DNA of 64,000 bases from Desulfovibrionaceae bacterium (GTDB lineage Bacteria; Desulfobacterota; Desulfovibrionia; Desulfovibrionales; Desulfovibrionaceae), in the NCBI GenBank assembly GCA_016932995.1, contig JAFGBU010000018.1, positions 35,801 through 99,800 on the forward strand. Reading direction: 5' to 3'. A program made the position numbers and the translations under genes. Positions 39,983 through 48,606 of the stretch are shown in pieces. The notes below the pieces were generated by a model, which made no database searches, had not been told where the DNA came from, and saw only the letters and a list, made by a program, of their open reading frames with translations. Numbering within the stretch: the stretch's first letter is position 1; every line of letters begins with the position of its first letter.

Positions 39983-40843
39983 ATGAGCGGCATAAACCGG
40001 ATCATACAGGCTGTGGAAAGGATGCCCGCGTTCCCCAAAAGCGTGCATCAGGTCCTGCTGTTGACCTCGGACATCAACTGCCCGCAGAAGGAGCTGGTCG
40101 AGGTCATCAAGAAGGACCCGGTCTTCACCCTCAAGATACTCAAGCTGGTCAACTCGGCCTTTTTCGGCCTGGTCAGGGAGGTCACCTCCATCAACCAGGC
40201 CAGCGTATACCTGGGGCTCAACACGCTCAAGAACGTGGCCCTGGGCCTGGCCGCCATCGGCACCTTCCCCAAGAAGAACCCGGCCGGCCTGGACATGAAC
40301 GGTTTCTGGCTCCACTCCCTGTCCGTGGCCACGGGCGCCAAGATGCTCGGCGAGCTTTTGCGGGTCTCCCACGACGAGGCCGGGGATCTGTTCGCCGCGG
40401 GCCTTTTGCACGACATGGGCAAGCTGGTCTTCGCCCTGTACCTGTCCGAGGAGTTCTCCAGGGCCCTGGCCGAGGCCCGGGACACCGAGCTGCCCCTGTT
40501 CCTGTCCGAGGCCAGGATATTCGGCCAGGACCACGCCTCGGTCGGGGCCATCCTGGCGGACAAGTGGCACCTGCCCAAGAACCTGAGCGCCTGCATCGCC
40601 GGGCACCACGCGCCGGACAAGGTCAAAGGCGACCTGCTGGCCGACTGCGTGTTCGCCTCCAACCAGATCGGCAAGAAGCTCGGCTACGGGTTCTCCGGGG
40701 ACCGCACGGTCTGCGACCTGCCGGAGCGGATCAAGAACCGGTTCTCCCTGGACCTGGACGGGCTCGTGGCCTCCCTGCCCGATCTCGACGAGGAGGTCGA
40801 AAAGGCCAAGGTGTTCATCAGGCTGGGCGAGGCGGCCCAATGA
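39983..40843 (+). CDS. HDOD-domain signalling protein
   Basis: 286 residues. HDOD core from about 10 to 205: MPAFPKSVHQVLLL, then KDPVFTLKILKLVNSAFFG, then ASVYLGLNTLKNVALG, and GLLHDMGKLVFAL. HDOD proteins have lost most HD-metal ligands and act as regulatory scaffolds. It ends overlapping the metallo-beta-lactamase start by 4 bp (ATGA), so the two are translationally coupled. Confidence 0.88.
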   Translation: MSGINRIIQAVERMPAFPKSVHQVLLLTSDINCPQKELVEVIKKDPVFTLKILKLVNSAFFGLVREVTSINQASVYLGLNTLKNVALGLAAIGTFPKKNPAGLDMNGFWLHSLSVATGAKMLGELLRVSHDEAGDLFAAGLLHDMGKLVFALYLSEEFSRALAEARDTELPLFLSEARIFGQDHASVGAILADKWHLPKNLSACIAGHHAPDKVKGDLLADCVFASNQIGKKLGYGFSGDRTVCDLPERIKNRFSLDLDGLVASLPDLDEEVEKAKVFIRLGEAAQ

Positions 40844-41721
40844 TCGTCACCTTCTGGGGCACCAGGGGCTCGCTGCCCGCGCCCGGGCCGGACACGGTCA
40901 AATACGGCGGAAACACGACCTGCATCGAGGTCAACGGCCCGGGCGACGCAAGGCTGATCCTGGACGCCGGGTCCGGGATCCGGCCCCTGGGGCTCAAGCT
41001 GGCCAAGTCCATGCCCGTCAAGTGCCTTTTGTTCATCACCCACACCCACTGGGACCACATCCACGGCCTGCCGTTCTTCGTGCCCCTGTTCGTGCCCGGA
41101 AACGAGATCGTCGTGCACGGGCCCCCGGACCCGGTGGCCATGAAGGGCATCGAGGACGTGCTCGACATCCAGCTGGCCTACCCGCACTTCCCGGTGCGCA
41201 GCGTGGAGCTCAAGGCCAAGATCAGATACCTGACCCTGCGGGAGTCGCAGGAGATCGAGGACTCCGGGTTCAAGGTCGCCAGCCTGCTCATGAACCACCC
41301 GGCCCTGACCTTCGGCTACAAGGTCTGCTGCAACGGCAGGACCCTGTTCTTCACCGGGGACCACGAACCCTTTTTCAACATCTACTCCCCGGGCGAGGAG
41401 GGCTTCGCGGACTACGAGGCCAGCGTGCGGGAACGGCTCAAGGGGATCACTGATTTCGTCTCCGGCGCGGACCTGTTGATCGCCGACGCCCAGTACACGC
41501 CCGAGGAGTACGGCCAGAAGGTCGGCTGGGGCCACTCGTCCTACGCGCACTGCCTGAATCTGGCCGCAAGGGCGGGGGTAAAAAAGGTCTGCCTGACCCA
41601 CCACGAGGTGACCCGCACGGACCGGGAGCTCGACGCGCTCCAGGACCGGGTTTCGGGCCTGGCCCGGGACCTGGGGGTCTCGGCCCTGTTCGCGGCCGAG
41701 GGCCTGAGCCTCGAAATCTAA
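40840..41721 (+). CDS. Metallo-beta-lactamase phosphodiesterase-like protein
   Basis: 293 residues, start in the HDOD stop. Zn-binding motif THTHWDHIHGLP (HxHxDH), further ligands GDHEPF and the final LTHHEVT His. The opening VTFWGTRGSLPAPGP and YGGNTTCIEV is characteristic of the cyclic-phosphodiesterase-like group of MBL proteins, for which various cyclic nucleotides are suggested substrates. Always paired with an HDOD gene in this arrangement suggests a signalling role, but the substrate cannot be given. Confidence 0.85.
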   Translation: MIVTFWGTRGSLPAPGPDTVKYGGNTTCIEVNGPGDARLILDAGSGIRPLGLKLAKSMPVKCLLFITHTHWDHIHGLPFFVPLFVPGNEIVVHGPPDPVAMKGIEDVLDIQLAYPHFPVRSVELKAKIRYLTLRESQEIEDSGFKVASLLMNHPALTFGYKVCCNGRTLFFTGDHEPFFNIYSPGEEGFADYEASVRERLKGITDFVSGADLLIADAQYTPEEYGQKVGWGHSSYAHCLNLAARAGVKKVCLTHHEVTRTDRELDALQDRVSGLARDLGVSALFAAEGLSLEI

Positions 41722-41810
41722 GACTAAGCGCGGGGAAGACTTGAGCGGGCCGCGCCTCCCAAGTCCCGTATCTTGAACCCGCGACCCGGTTCAAGGCCAA
41801 AAACGCCTTT

Positions 41811-42914
41811 TTAATCCACGTTCAGGATCACGGACAGGGACTTGAACATCACCCAGACCCGGTCGCCCTGGGCCAGGCCCAGGTCCCGGGCCGAGGCCGC
41901 GCTGATGATCGAGCAGACCCTTAAGCCGTCGGGCAGCCGGACTATGACCTCGACCGAAATCCCGCCCTGGTTCACGGTCTCGACCTGGCCCTGGAACAGG
42001 TTCTCCGCGCAGGTCGCGGGCGGCTCGTCGCCCGCGCAGAGCCCGACCCAGGGGGCCTTGACCACGGCGCTGGCAAAGGCCCCCTCGACAAGGCCCAAGA
42101 CCGCGACGCTGTTGTTGGTGACCATGGAAAAGACCCTGCGGCCGGAAAGGGTGGTCAGCTCGACCAGGGACTGGATGTCGCCGGCCGTGACCCGGGTGAT
42201 CTTGCCGAAAAAGGAGTTCCGGGCGCTGGTCTTGCGCTTCTCGGCCTCCAGGAAGTGCCTGGCGATGCGCTTCACGTCCTGCTCGGAAAAATTCAGGTAG
42301 GCGGCGGTCAGGTCCGTGGTCGAGTGGCCCAGGATGCTCTGGACCACCTTGAGGGGCACGTCCTCGCGCAACAGCTCTATGGCCCTGGAGCGCCTGAGGG
42401 CGTTCGGGTTCAGGCAGTCCTTGGGCAGCCCGCACTCGGCGGCGCGTTCGTAGAACTTGCGGCGCACGTGCCCGGGGTCCATCCTGAACAGCCTGCCGCG
42501 CCAGGCCGCGAACGCCGGGTCGTCCAGGACCTGGGACAGCTCCCGGACCAGGGCCTCGGGCAGCTGGACCTCGCGGGCCGCGTTGTCGCGCCGGGTCCCG
42601 GTGCAAAAGCGCACCAGGCCCTGGTCCAGGTCGAAGTCCCTTGAGTCGTCAAGGCCCAGGACCTCGCCCAGCTTGGCCCCGGTGAACCGGAGCAGCATGT
42701 AGATCAGCCAGAGCCGCTTTCTGGAGACGCGGACGTCCGAACGCCTGGGCCGAGAGGCCCAGGCCCTGAAGGCCTCGGTGACCCTGGCCAGCTCCAGCCC
42801 GTCCAGGTGCTTGACGCCCTCGGGGATGGAGAACAGCCTGTGCGGCCTGAGGCCTCCGGCCGCGGCCCCGAGCCCGGCCGGGCCCTGACCCTGCGCTGTC
42901 GAGGTTGATCCCAT
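41811..42914 (-). CDS. tunR: TunR-type tungstate/molybdate-responsive regulator (recombinase fold fused to TOBE domains)
   Basis: 367 residues from ATG 42914. Residues about 30-225 have a tyrosine-recombinase fold (MLLRFTGAKLGEVLGL, ALRRSRAIELL, ILGHSTTDLTAAYLNF), with the catalytic Arg replaced by Lys and the catalytic His of the HxxR motif by Asn, so cutting is unlikely. Residues about 230-365 hold two TOBE (mop) domains (SSFFGKI-type NSFFGKITRVTAGDIQSLVE; ENLFQGQVETVNQGGISVEV), which bind molybdate or tungstate. This combination is TunR, described in sulfate reducers as a repressor of tungstate and molybdate uptake genes. Divergent from the TauE-type permease gene. Confidence 0.85.
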   Translation of the reverse strand: MGSTSTAQGQGPAGLGAAAGGLRPHRLFSIPEGVKHLDGLELARVTEAFRAWASRPRRSDVRVSRKRLWLIYMLLRFTGAKLGEVLGLDDSRDFDLDQGLVRFCTGTRRDNAAREVQLPEALVRELSQVLDDPAFAAWRGRLFRMDPGHVRRKFYERAAECGLPKDCLNPNALRRSRAIELLREDVPLKVVQSILGHSTTDLTAAYLNFSEQDVKRIARHFLEAEKRKTSARNSFFGKITRVTAGDIQSLVELTTLSGRRVFSMVTNNSVAVLGLVEGAFASAVVKAPWVGLCAGDEPPATCAENLFQGQVETVNQGGISVEVIVRLPDGLRVCSIISAASARDLGLAQGDRVWVMFKSLSVILNVD

Positions 42915-43055
42915 ATCTTTTTCCGCCCCGGCCAATCTAGCCGCAAAAAAAACAGATGACAAACCCCGCCACAAAGGCTAGTTGTTAATTGACACCAAAA
43001 CAATAAAAAACGTGACTGTTGACCCGGAAAGGTCCAGGAGCAAGCGGAGGCGGCC
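42915..43055. promoter_or_regulatory. Divergent regulatory region tunR / TauE-type permease
   Basis: AT-rich 140 bp between oppositely oriented genes. TTGTT (42981-42985) and AACAA (42998-43002) form an inverted repeat with a 12-bp centre containing TTGACA (42988-42993). TTGTTA-16-TAAAAA is a possible promoter for the permease. A candidate TunR operator by position only. Confidence 0.4.
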
Positions 43056-44000
43056 ATGTATTTCCCGGTGGCCGGAATAGAGGTCAATCCCCTGCTGCCG
43101 CCCGTGGTGGCCTTCGGGATATCCTTTCTGACCTCCATGGGCGGGGTTTCCGGGGCCTTTCTCCTTCTGCCCTTCCAGGTCAGCGTCCTGGGCTTCACCA
43201 GCCCGGCGGTCAGCTCCACCAACCAGCTCTTCAACATCGTGGCCATCCCCAGCGGGGTCTGGCGCTATCTCAAGGAAGGCCGCATGGTCTGGCCCCTGGC
43301 CTGGATAGTGATCATCGGCACCCTGCCCGGGGTGTTCATCGGGGCCGTCGTGCGCATCAGGTACCTGCCCGACCCGACCAGCTTCAAGGCCTTTGCCGGC
43401 CTGGTCCTGTTGTACATCGGCGCGCGGCTGGTCTACGACATGTTCCGCAAGAGGCCCGGCGCGGACAAGCAGGCCGCGGAGGCGCGCTTCCAGGAGCTGG
43501 TCATGGCCCACCGCGCAAAGGCCGAGGCCCAGGGCCGGGACCTGCCCAGGGTCAGGGTCGAGGAGTTCAGCCTTAAGCGCATCGTCTACGAGTTCTACGG
43601 CGAGCGCTACGAGGTCCCGGTGACCAAGATATCGATCATCAGCTTCGTGGTCGGAATAGTCGGCGGCACCTACGGCATCGGCGGCGGGGCGATCATGGCC
43701 CCGATATATGTGGCCGTCTTCCACCTGCCGGTGCACACCGTGGCCGGGGCGGCGCTCATGGGCACCTGCGTGACCTCGGTCGGCGGGGTCGTCTTCTACC
43801 AGTGCCTGGCCCCGTTCTATCCGGGCATGCGCGTGGCCCCGGACTGGGTCCTCGGCCTGCTCTTCGGCCTCGGCGGCATGGCCGGCATGTACTGCGGGGC
43901 GCGCTTCCAGAAGTTCGTCCCGGCCCGGGTCATCAAGTGGATCCTGGCCGCGGGCATCGTCTTTCTGGCCGCCAAGTACATCCTGGCCGCGCTGCTCTGA
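43056..44000 (+). CDS. TauE/SafE-type (TSUP) anion permease
   Basis: 314 residues, ATG behind GGAGG. About eight membrane segments in two halves; GVSGAFLLLPFQVSVLGF and the later GIVGGTYGIGGGAIMAPIYV are the repeated TauE/TSUP signatures. The family exports or imports sulfite, sulfoacetate, and other sulfur oxyanions. A charged cytoplasmic loop (about 130-185) separates the halves. Divergently transcribed from tunR, which raises a link to oxyanion handling, but substrate is unproven. Confidence 0.82.
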   Translation: MYFPVAGIEVNPLLPPVVAFGISFLTSMGGVSGAFLLLPFQVSVLGFTSPAVSSTNQLFNIVAIPSGVWRYLKEGRMVWPLAWIVIIGTLPGVFIGAVVRIRYLPDPTSFKAFAGLVLLYIGARLVYDMFRKRPGADKQAAEARFQELVMAHRAKAEAQGRDLPRVRVEEFSLKRIVYEFYGERYEVPVTKISIISFVVGIVGGTYGIGGGAIMAPIYVAVFHLPVHTVAGAALMGTCVTSVGGVVFYQCLAPFYPGMRVAPDWVLGLLFGLGGMAGMYCGARFQKFVPARVIKWILAAGIVFLAAKYILAALL

Positions 44001-44091
44001 CCCGCCCGGCCCCAGGGATCGGCCCTGTACAAAGAGACCGAAAAAACGCTATGCTCCCTTCTCAAAGCCGAATCCCACAAAAGGAGCTGAT

Positions 44092-44262
44092 ATGAGGACG
44101 ACCATCTATTCCGCCATTCTCATCCTCATAGTGATCTTTTTCGTGGCCGTCGCCGGTCCGCTGGGCAAGAAGATCGGGGACATCCCCGACCCCGGCCTCA
44201 AGGTCGAGGCCCCGGCCCACGCAGCGCACGGCCCCGCGCACGGCCCCGCGCACGGCCATTAG
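44092..44262 (+). CDS. 56-residue membrane protein with a His-rich tail
   Basis: ATG 44092 behind AAGGAG. MRTTIYSAILILIVIFFVAV is a membrane helix, followed by GPLGKKIGDIPDP, and a C-terminal tail HAAHGPAHGPAHGH with six His in the last 15 residues. The tail should bind transition metals (Ni, Cu or Zn). It lies 10 bp before an NlpC/P60 lipoprotein gene and may be co-transcribed with it. No family recognised; too short for most annotation pipelines. Confidence 0.7.
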   Translation: MRTTIYSAILILIVIFFVAVAGPLGKKIGDIPDPGLKVEAPAHAAHGPAHGPAHGH

Positions 44263-44271
44263 CCAGGCGCA

Positions 44272-45672
44272 ATGGCCCGGATCAGCGCCCGTTTCGGGAG
44301 CGGCCTGGCCTGCGTCCTGGCTGTCGCGGCCCTTTGCGGCTGTTCCCTGCGCTGCCCCGACATCCCGGGCAGGCCCATGGACATCCGGGAGTACTCCTGC
44401 CTGGCCCAGAACGCCTCGGCCTTTGTCCTGTCCTGCCCGGAGAGGATTGTTGCGCCCGACAGGCAGGACGCCCTGGCCCGGGAGTTCACAGCCCGGCACT
44501 TCGCGCCCTGGCACAGGACCGAACCCGAGAGCGGCCTTGCGGACGTGCGCGGGATATTCTCCCGGCCGAGGGGCGAGAGGCTTTACGGGGAGAACGGCCT
44601 TGAGCGCGATCCGGGCTGGCTTGAGGGCCTGATCCAGGACTGCGGACTCGATTCCTACCCCAACGACGGACGGCCGGCGGTGACCGTGGCCGAGACCGCC
44701 ATGCGCAGCCTGCCCGACTCCAGGCCGGCCTTTTACGGATTCTCGCGGCCCGGCCAGGGATTCCCCTTTGACCACCTGCAGCACACGGCGGTGCACGCCG
44801 GCACGCCGCTCTTCGTCAGCCACCTCTCCCGGGACAGGGCCTGGGTCCTGGCCGAGTGCCGCTTCGCCCTGGGCTGGATCCCGGCCCGGGACGTGGCCTT
44901 TGTCGATCCGGAGTTCATGGAGGCCTTCGAGTCTTGCGGGCTTTTGGCCCTGACCAGGGACAACGCGGCCATGCTCGACGATCAGGGGTCCTTTTTGTTC
45001 ACCGGCCGCATCGGGGCCGTGTATCCCCTTTTGGCCGCGGACGACTCGGGCTTCCTGGTCCTGGCCCCGGCCCGGGACCACCTGGGCCGGGCCGTGCTCC
45101 TGCGCTCCAGGGTCGAGGCCGGCCAGGGCTCGCCCTTTCCGCTCGAGATGAGGGCCGAGAACCTGGCCCTGATCATCGACCGCATGCTCGGCCAGGCCTA
45201 TGGCTGGGGCGGCCTGTACAACGACCGGGACTGCTCGGCCGGGCTCATGGACCTGTTCGCGGCATTCGGCCTGTGCCTGCCGCGCAACTCCGGGGAACAG
45301 GCCCGGGCCGGACGCCGCGAAGACCTGGCCGGGCTCTCCTTGGCCGAGAAGCTGGCCGCTGTGGCCGCCAGGGCGCGGCCCTTCGCCACCCTGCTCCACA
45401 AGCCCGGGCACATCATGCTCTACCTGGGGCTCGACCGCTCGGGCAACCCGGCCGTGTTCCACTACGCCTGGGGCCTGAAGACCAGGGGGCCCCTGGGCCG
45501 GTCCGGCCGGGCCATAATCGGCCGGGCGGTGATCACCGGCCTGGACCCGGGCCGAGACCTGCCCGACGCCGACCCCGCGGCCGGGCTGCTAAAGGCCCTG
45601 GACTGCATGACCTTTCCGGCCGATGCCGCCGACCCCGGCCCGCGGCTGACAAAACAGACTCAAGAACAATAA
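44272..45672 (+). CDS. NlpC/P60 cell-wall hydrolase lipoprotein with SH3-like domains
   Basis: 466 residues. Lipobox LCGC (about 21-24). Two SH3b-like regions (about 160-300) carry cell-wall-binding patterns WVLAECRFALGWIPARDV and GAVYPLLAADDSGFLVLAPA. The catalytic domain (about 300-440) has YGWGGLYNDRDCSAGLMDLF with the nucleophile Cys and HKPGHIMLYLG with the His. It should cleave the stem peptide of peptidoglycan. Long for the family, with an N-terminal region (about 35-150) that resembles the SH3_6-NlpC lysins of Desulfovibrio. A promoter lies before 44092. Confidence 0.85.
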   Translation: MARISARFGSGLACVLAVAALCGCSLRCPDIPGRPMDIREYSCLAQNASAFVLSCPERIVAPDRQDALAREFTARHFAPWHRTEPESGLADVRGIFSRPRGERLYGENGLERDPGWLEGLIQDCGLDSYPNDGRPAVTVAETAMRSLPDSRPAFYGFSRPGQGFPFDHLQHTAVHAGTPLFVSHLSRDRAWVLAECRFALGWIPARDVAFVDPEFMEAFESCGLLALTRDNAAMLDDQGSFLFTGRIGAVYPLLAADDSGFLVLAPARDHLGRAVLLRSRVEAGQGSPFPLEMRAENLALIIDRMLGQAYGWGGLYNDRDCSAGLMDLFAAFGLCLPRNSGEQARAGRREDLAGLSLAEKLAAVAARARPFATLLHKPGHIMLYLGLDRSGNPAVFHYAWGLKTRGPLGRSGRAIIGRAVITGLDPGRDLPDADPAAGLLKALDCMTFPADAADPGPRLTKQTQEQ

Positions 45673-45742
45673 TCTTGCCTTTATTTCCCCGTCTGTATTA
45701 GGTTCCACTCCCCCGCATCCCTTGGGGGCCGGTCGCCAGAGA

Positions 45743-48475
45743 ATGAAAAAGAGCAAGTCCGGAGCGCATACCGACAAGGCCGCCCTGGTCCGGGCGGCCA
45801 AGCCCGAACCCGGCCCGGGCCCCTTGGCTGCGGACTGCGCGGCCGGCTACCAGGACCTCTTCGAGAACTGCCCGTCGGCCTGCCAGACCCTTGACGAGCG
45901 GGGCCGCATCCTGCTCGTGAACCGCGCCTGGCTCACGATCCTGGGCTATCCGCGCGACGAGGTCCTGGGCCGGGCCTTCAGGGACTTTTTGGCCCCGGAC
46001 CAGATCGACGACTTCGAGCAAGGCTTCGCCGGGTTCAAGTCCAGGGGCGAGATCAGGGACGCGCAGTACAAGTTGACGCGCAAGGACGGCGCTGTTGTCG
46101 ACGTCCTGTTCAACGCCAACCTCGGCCAGGGGCCCGAGGGCGAATTCCTGTTCGCCCGCTGCACGATGATCGACATCTCCAGCGAAAAGAGGGCCGAGCG
46201 CGAACTGCGCGACAAGAAGGCCCTCCTGAGGGGGGTGTTTCTGGCCTCGCCCATCGGCATCGGCGTGATCAAGGACCGGATATTCCAGGAGGTCAACGAC
46301 CTGTTCTGCCGCATGACCGGCTACTCCAGGGACGAGATACTGGGCCGGCGCAGCCTGATGCTCTACCCGTCCAGGGCGGAGTTTGAGCGGGTCGGCAGGG
46401 CCCTGTACGGACCCCTGGAAAAAATGGGCCTGGCCGCGACCGAGGCCGTGTGGCGCACAAGAGAGGGCCGGGAAATGGACATGCTCCTGACCCTGGCCCT
46501 TTTGCCCGGCGAAAACCCCGAAGGCCTGGCCAGCTTCTGCGCCCAGGACATCTCCAGGCTCAAGGACTCGGAGAGAAAGCTCAGGGAGAGCGAGGAGCAG
46601 TACCGCAACATGTTCGAGGCCGCGGCCGACGGCCTGATCGTGTTCAACGAGCGCGGCACGCTCGTCGATGTCAACCCCGCCATGTGCGCCATGTACGGCT
46701 ATGTGCGCGAGGACCTGATCGGCCGCAGCGGCTGGGAGTTTCTGCCCGACCGCCTGCACCCCCTGTTCGAGGACCTCCTTAAGACCACCGGACGCGGGCG
46801 GCAGTTCTTCGCCGAGTCCGAGGACCGGCGCAAGAACGGCTCCAAGATATTCATGCAGCTCAAGGGGACCCGGTTCTTCGTCAAGGGCGCCCCGCACACC
46901 CTGGTCGTGGTCAGGGACATCACCGAGCAGCGCCGGGCCGAGGCGGACAAGAACCTGTTCTTCGACCTGAGCCTGGACCTGCTGTGCATCGCCGGGTTCG
47001 ACGGCTTCTTCAAGAGGCTGAGCCCGTCCTGGGCAACGGCCCTGGGCTGGCCCGAGGGGGTCCTGCTCTCCAGGCCGTACCTGGACTTCGTGCATCCGGA
47101 CGACCGGGAACCCACGGTGGAGGTCGCCCAGTCCCTGGCCCAGGGAAACACCGTGGCTCATTTCGAGAACCGCTACCGCCACGGCCAGGGCTCCTACCGC
47201 TGGCTCTCCTGGCGGGCCCGGGCCCAGGAGGACCGGGGCCTGATAGTGGCCGTGGCCCGGGACGTGACCGACGCCAAGCGGACCGAGTTCGCGCTCCGCA
47301 GGGCCAAGGACTCGGCCGAGGCCGCGAGCAGGGCCAAGGGCGAGTTTCTGGCCAACATGAGCCACGAAATCCGCACCCCGCTGAACGGCATCCTGGGCAT
47401 GCTCCAGCTGACCCAGTCCACCGATCTGAGCCGCGAGCAAAAGGAGTACGTGAACACGGCCATCGCCTCGGGCTGGAGCCTGCTCACGGTCATCAACGAC
47501 ATCCTGGACTTCTCCAAGGTCGAGGCCGGGCTCATGGATATCAGCCACAAGGACACCAACCTGGCCGAGGTCCTGCGCTCGACCGTGGACAGCTTCAGGA
47601 AGCCGGCCCTTGAAAAGGGCCTTGAGCTCAAGCTGACCGTGGACCCGCAGGTCCCGGCCATGGTCAGGTGCGACCCGGCCCGGCTGCGCCAGGTCCTGTT
47701 CAACCTGGTGGGCAACGCCGTGAAGTTCACCCACCAAGGCGGGGTCAGGGTGGAGGTCTCGCGGCTGCTCAAGCAGGACGACAGGGTCATGCTCCTGTTC
47801 ACGATCGCGGACACGGGCATAGGCGTGCCCGAGGACAAGCTAGACTCCATATTCGAGTCCTTTTCCCAGGTCGACGGCTCCTACTCCAGGGAGTACCAGG
47901 GCACGGGCCTGGGCCTGGCCATAGTCAAGCGCCTGGTCCCGCTCATGGGCGGGACCATCGCCTTTGACAGCGCGCCGGGCAAGGGGACCCAGGTCAGCTT
48001 CACCATCCGGGCCGGCCTGGCCGAGGCCCCGCAGCCCACGGCCTCGGCCAGGCCGCCCAAGCCGCCGCGCAGGCTGCGCATCCTGGTGGTCGAGGACAAC
48101 CGGGTCAACAGGATCGCGGTTCAGCGGATATTCGAGAAGGAGGGCCACGAGGTGACCTGCGCCACGACCGGACAGGAGGCCTTGGCGGCCCTGGACGGCT
48201 CGGACTTCGACTGCGCGCTCATGGACGTCCAGATGCCGGACATGGACGGCCTCGAGGCCACCCGCAGGATCAGGGAAAACGCCTCGCGCGCGGCCGAGCC
48301 GCGCCTGCCGATCATCGCCATGACCGCCCACGCCATGAAGGGCGACCGGGAGCGCTTCATAGAGGCCGGCATGGACGAGTACATCGCCAAGCCCGCGGAC
48401 CGGATCGAGATGCTTAAGGTCGTCTACTCGACCGTGGAGCGGCTGCGCAAAGACCGGGCCCGAACAGGGCCATAG
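45743..48475 (+). CDS. Cytoplasmic hybrid histidine kinase with multiple PAS domains
   Basis: 910 residues from ATG 45743; an upstream TTG at 45722 has no ribosome site. Four PAS-type domains in series (about 30-150, 155-280, 280-400, 410-525), no membrane helix. HisKA acceptor His541 (FLANMSHEIRTPLNG), HATPase with DTGIGVPEDKL and GTGLGLAIVKRL, receiver with Asp828 (CALMDVQMPDMDG) and Lys in YIAKPAD. Complete. Followed by an HD-GYP-like gene (131-bp gap), which may carry its output. Its C-terminal layout is very similar to the kinase at 59265. Confidence 0.88.
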   Translation: MKKSKSGAHTDKAALVRAAKPEPGPGPLAADCAAGYQDLFENCPSACQTLDERGRILLVNRAWLTILGYPRDEVLGRAFRDFLAPDQIDDFEQGFAGFKSRGEIRDAQYKLTRKDGAVVDVLFNANLGQGPEGEFLFARCTMIDISSEKRAERELRDKKALLRGVFLASPIGIGVIKDRIFQEVNDLFCRMTGYSRDEILGRRSLMLYPSRAEFERVGRALYGPLEKMGLAATEAVWRTREGREMDMLLTLALLPGENPEGLASFCAQDISRLKDSERKLRESEEQYRNMFEAAADGLIVFNERGTLVDVNPAMCAMYGYVREDLIGRSGWEFLPDRLHPLFEDLLKTTGRGRQFFAESEDRRKNGSKIFMQLKGTRFFVKGAPHTLVVVRDITEQRRAEADKNLFFDLSLDLLCIAGFDGFFKRLSPSWATALGWPEGVLLSRPYLDFVHPDDREPTVEVAQSLAQGNTVAHFENRYRHGQGSYRWLSWRARAQEDRGLIVAVARDVTDAKRTEFALRRAKDSAEAASRAKGEFLANMSHEIRTPLNGILGMLQLTQSTDLSREQKEYVNTAIASGWSLLTVINDILDFSKVEAGLMDISHKDTNLAEVLRSTVDSFRKPALEKGLELKLTVDPQVPAMVRCDPARLRQVLFNLVGNAVKFTHQGGVRVEVSRLLKQDDRVMLLFTIADTGIGVPEDKLDSIFESFSQVDGSYSREYQGTGLGLAIVKRLVPLMGGTIAFDSAPGKGTQVSFTIRAGLAEAPQPTASARPPKPPRRLRILVVEDNRVNRIAVQRIFEKEGHEVTCATTGQEALAALDGSDFDCALMDVQMPDMDGLEATRRIRENASRAAEPRLPIIAMTAHAMKGDRERFIEAGMDEYIAKPADRIEMLKVVYSTVERLRKDRARTGP

Positions 48476-48606
48476 CCTTTTCCCGGGCCGGTTCTTTTGA
48501 CAACCGGGCACTCATAATCTATCCACGAATCAAGGCCCCGGGCACCCGGCGGCCGAAGTCCGAAGGCCCCGGAAATCCGGGCCCCGCGCCCGGAAAAGGA
48601 CGGCCC

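Noticed and set aside
41811..42914. Tyrosine-recombinase-like gene as the integrase of the phage locus
   Set aside because: It has TOBE domains and altered catalytic Arg and His, matching TunR, a regulator. It lies 6 kb from the nearest phage unit and next to a host permease.
45698..47737. Long minus-strand ORF of 679 codons opposite the hybrid kinase
   Set aside because: Antisense shadow. High GC makes stops rare; the translation is Gly/Gln/Val/Leu-rich noise and the plus-strand frame has full kinase domains. The same applies to many long antisense ORFs (for example 15342-17264, 35250-37697, 57374-58711).
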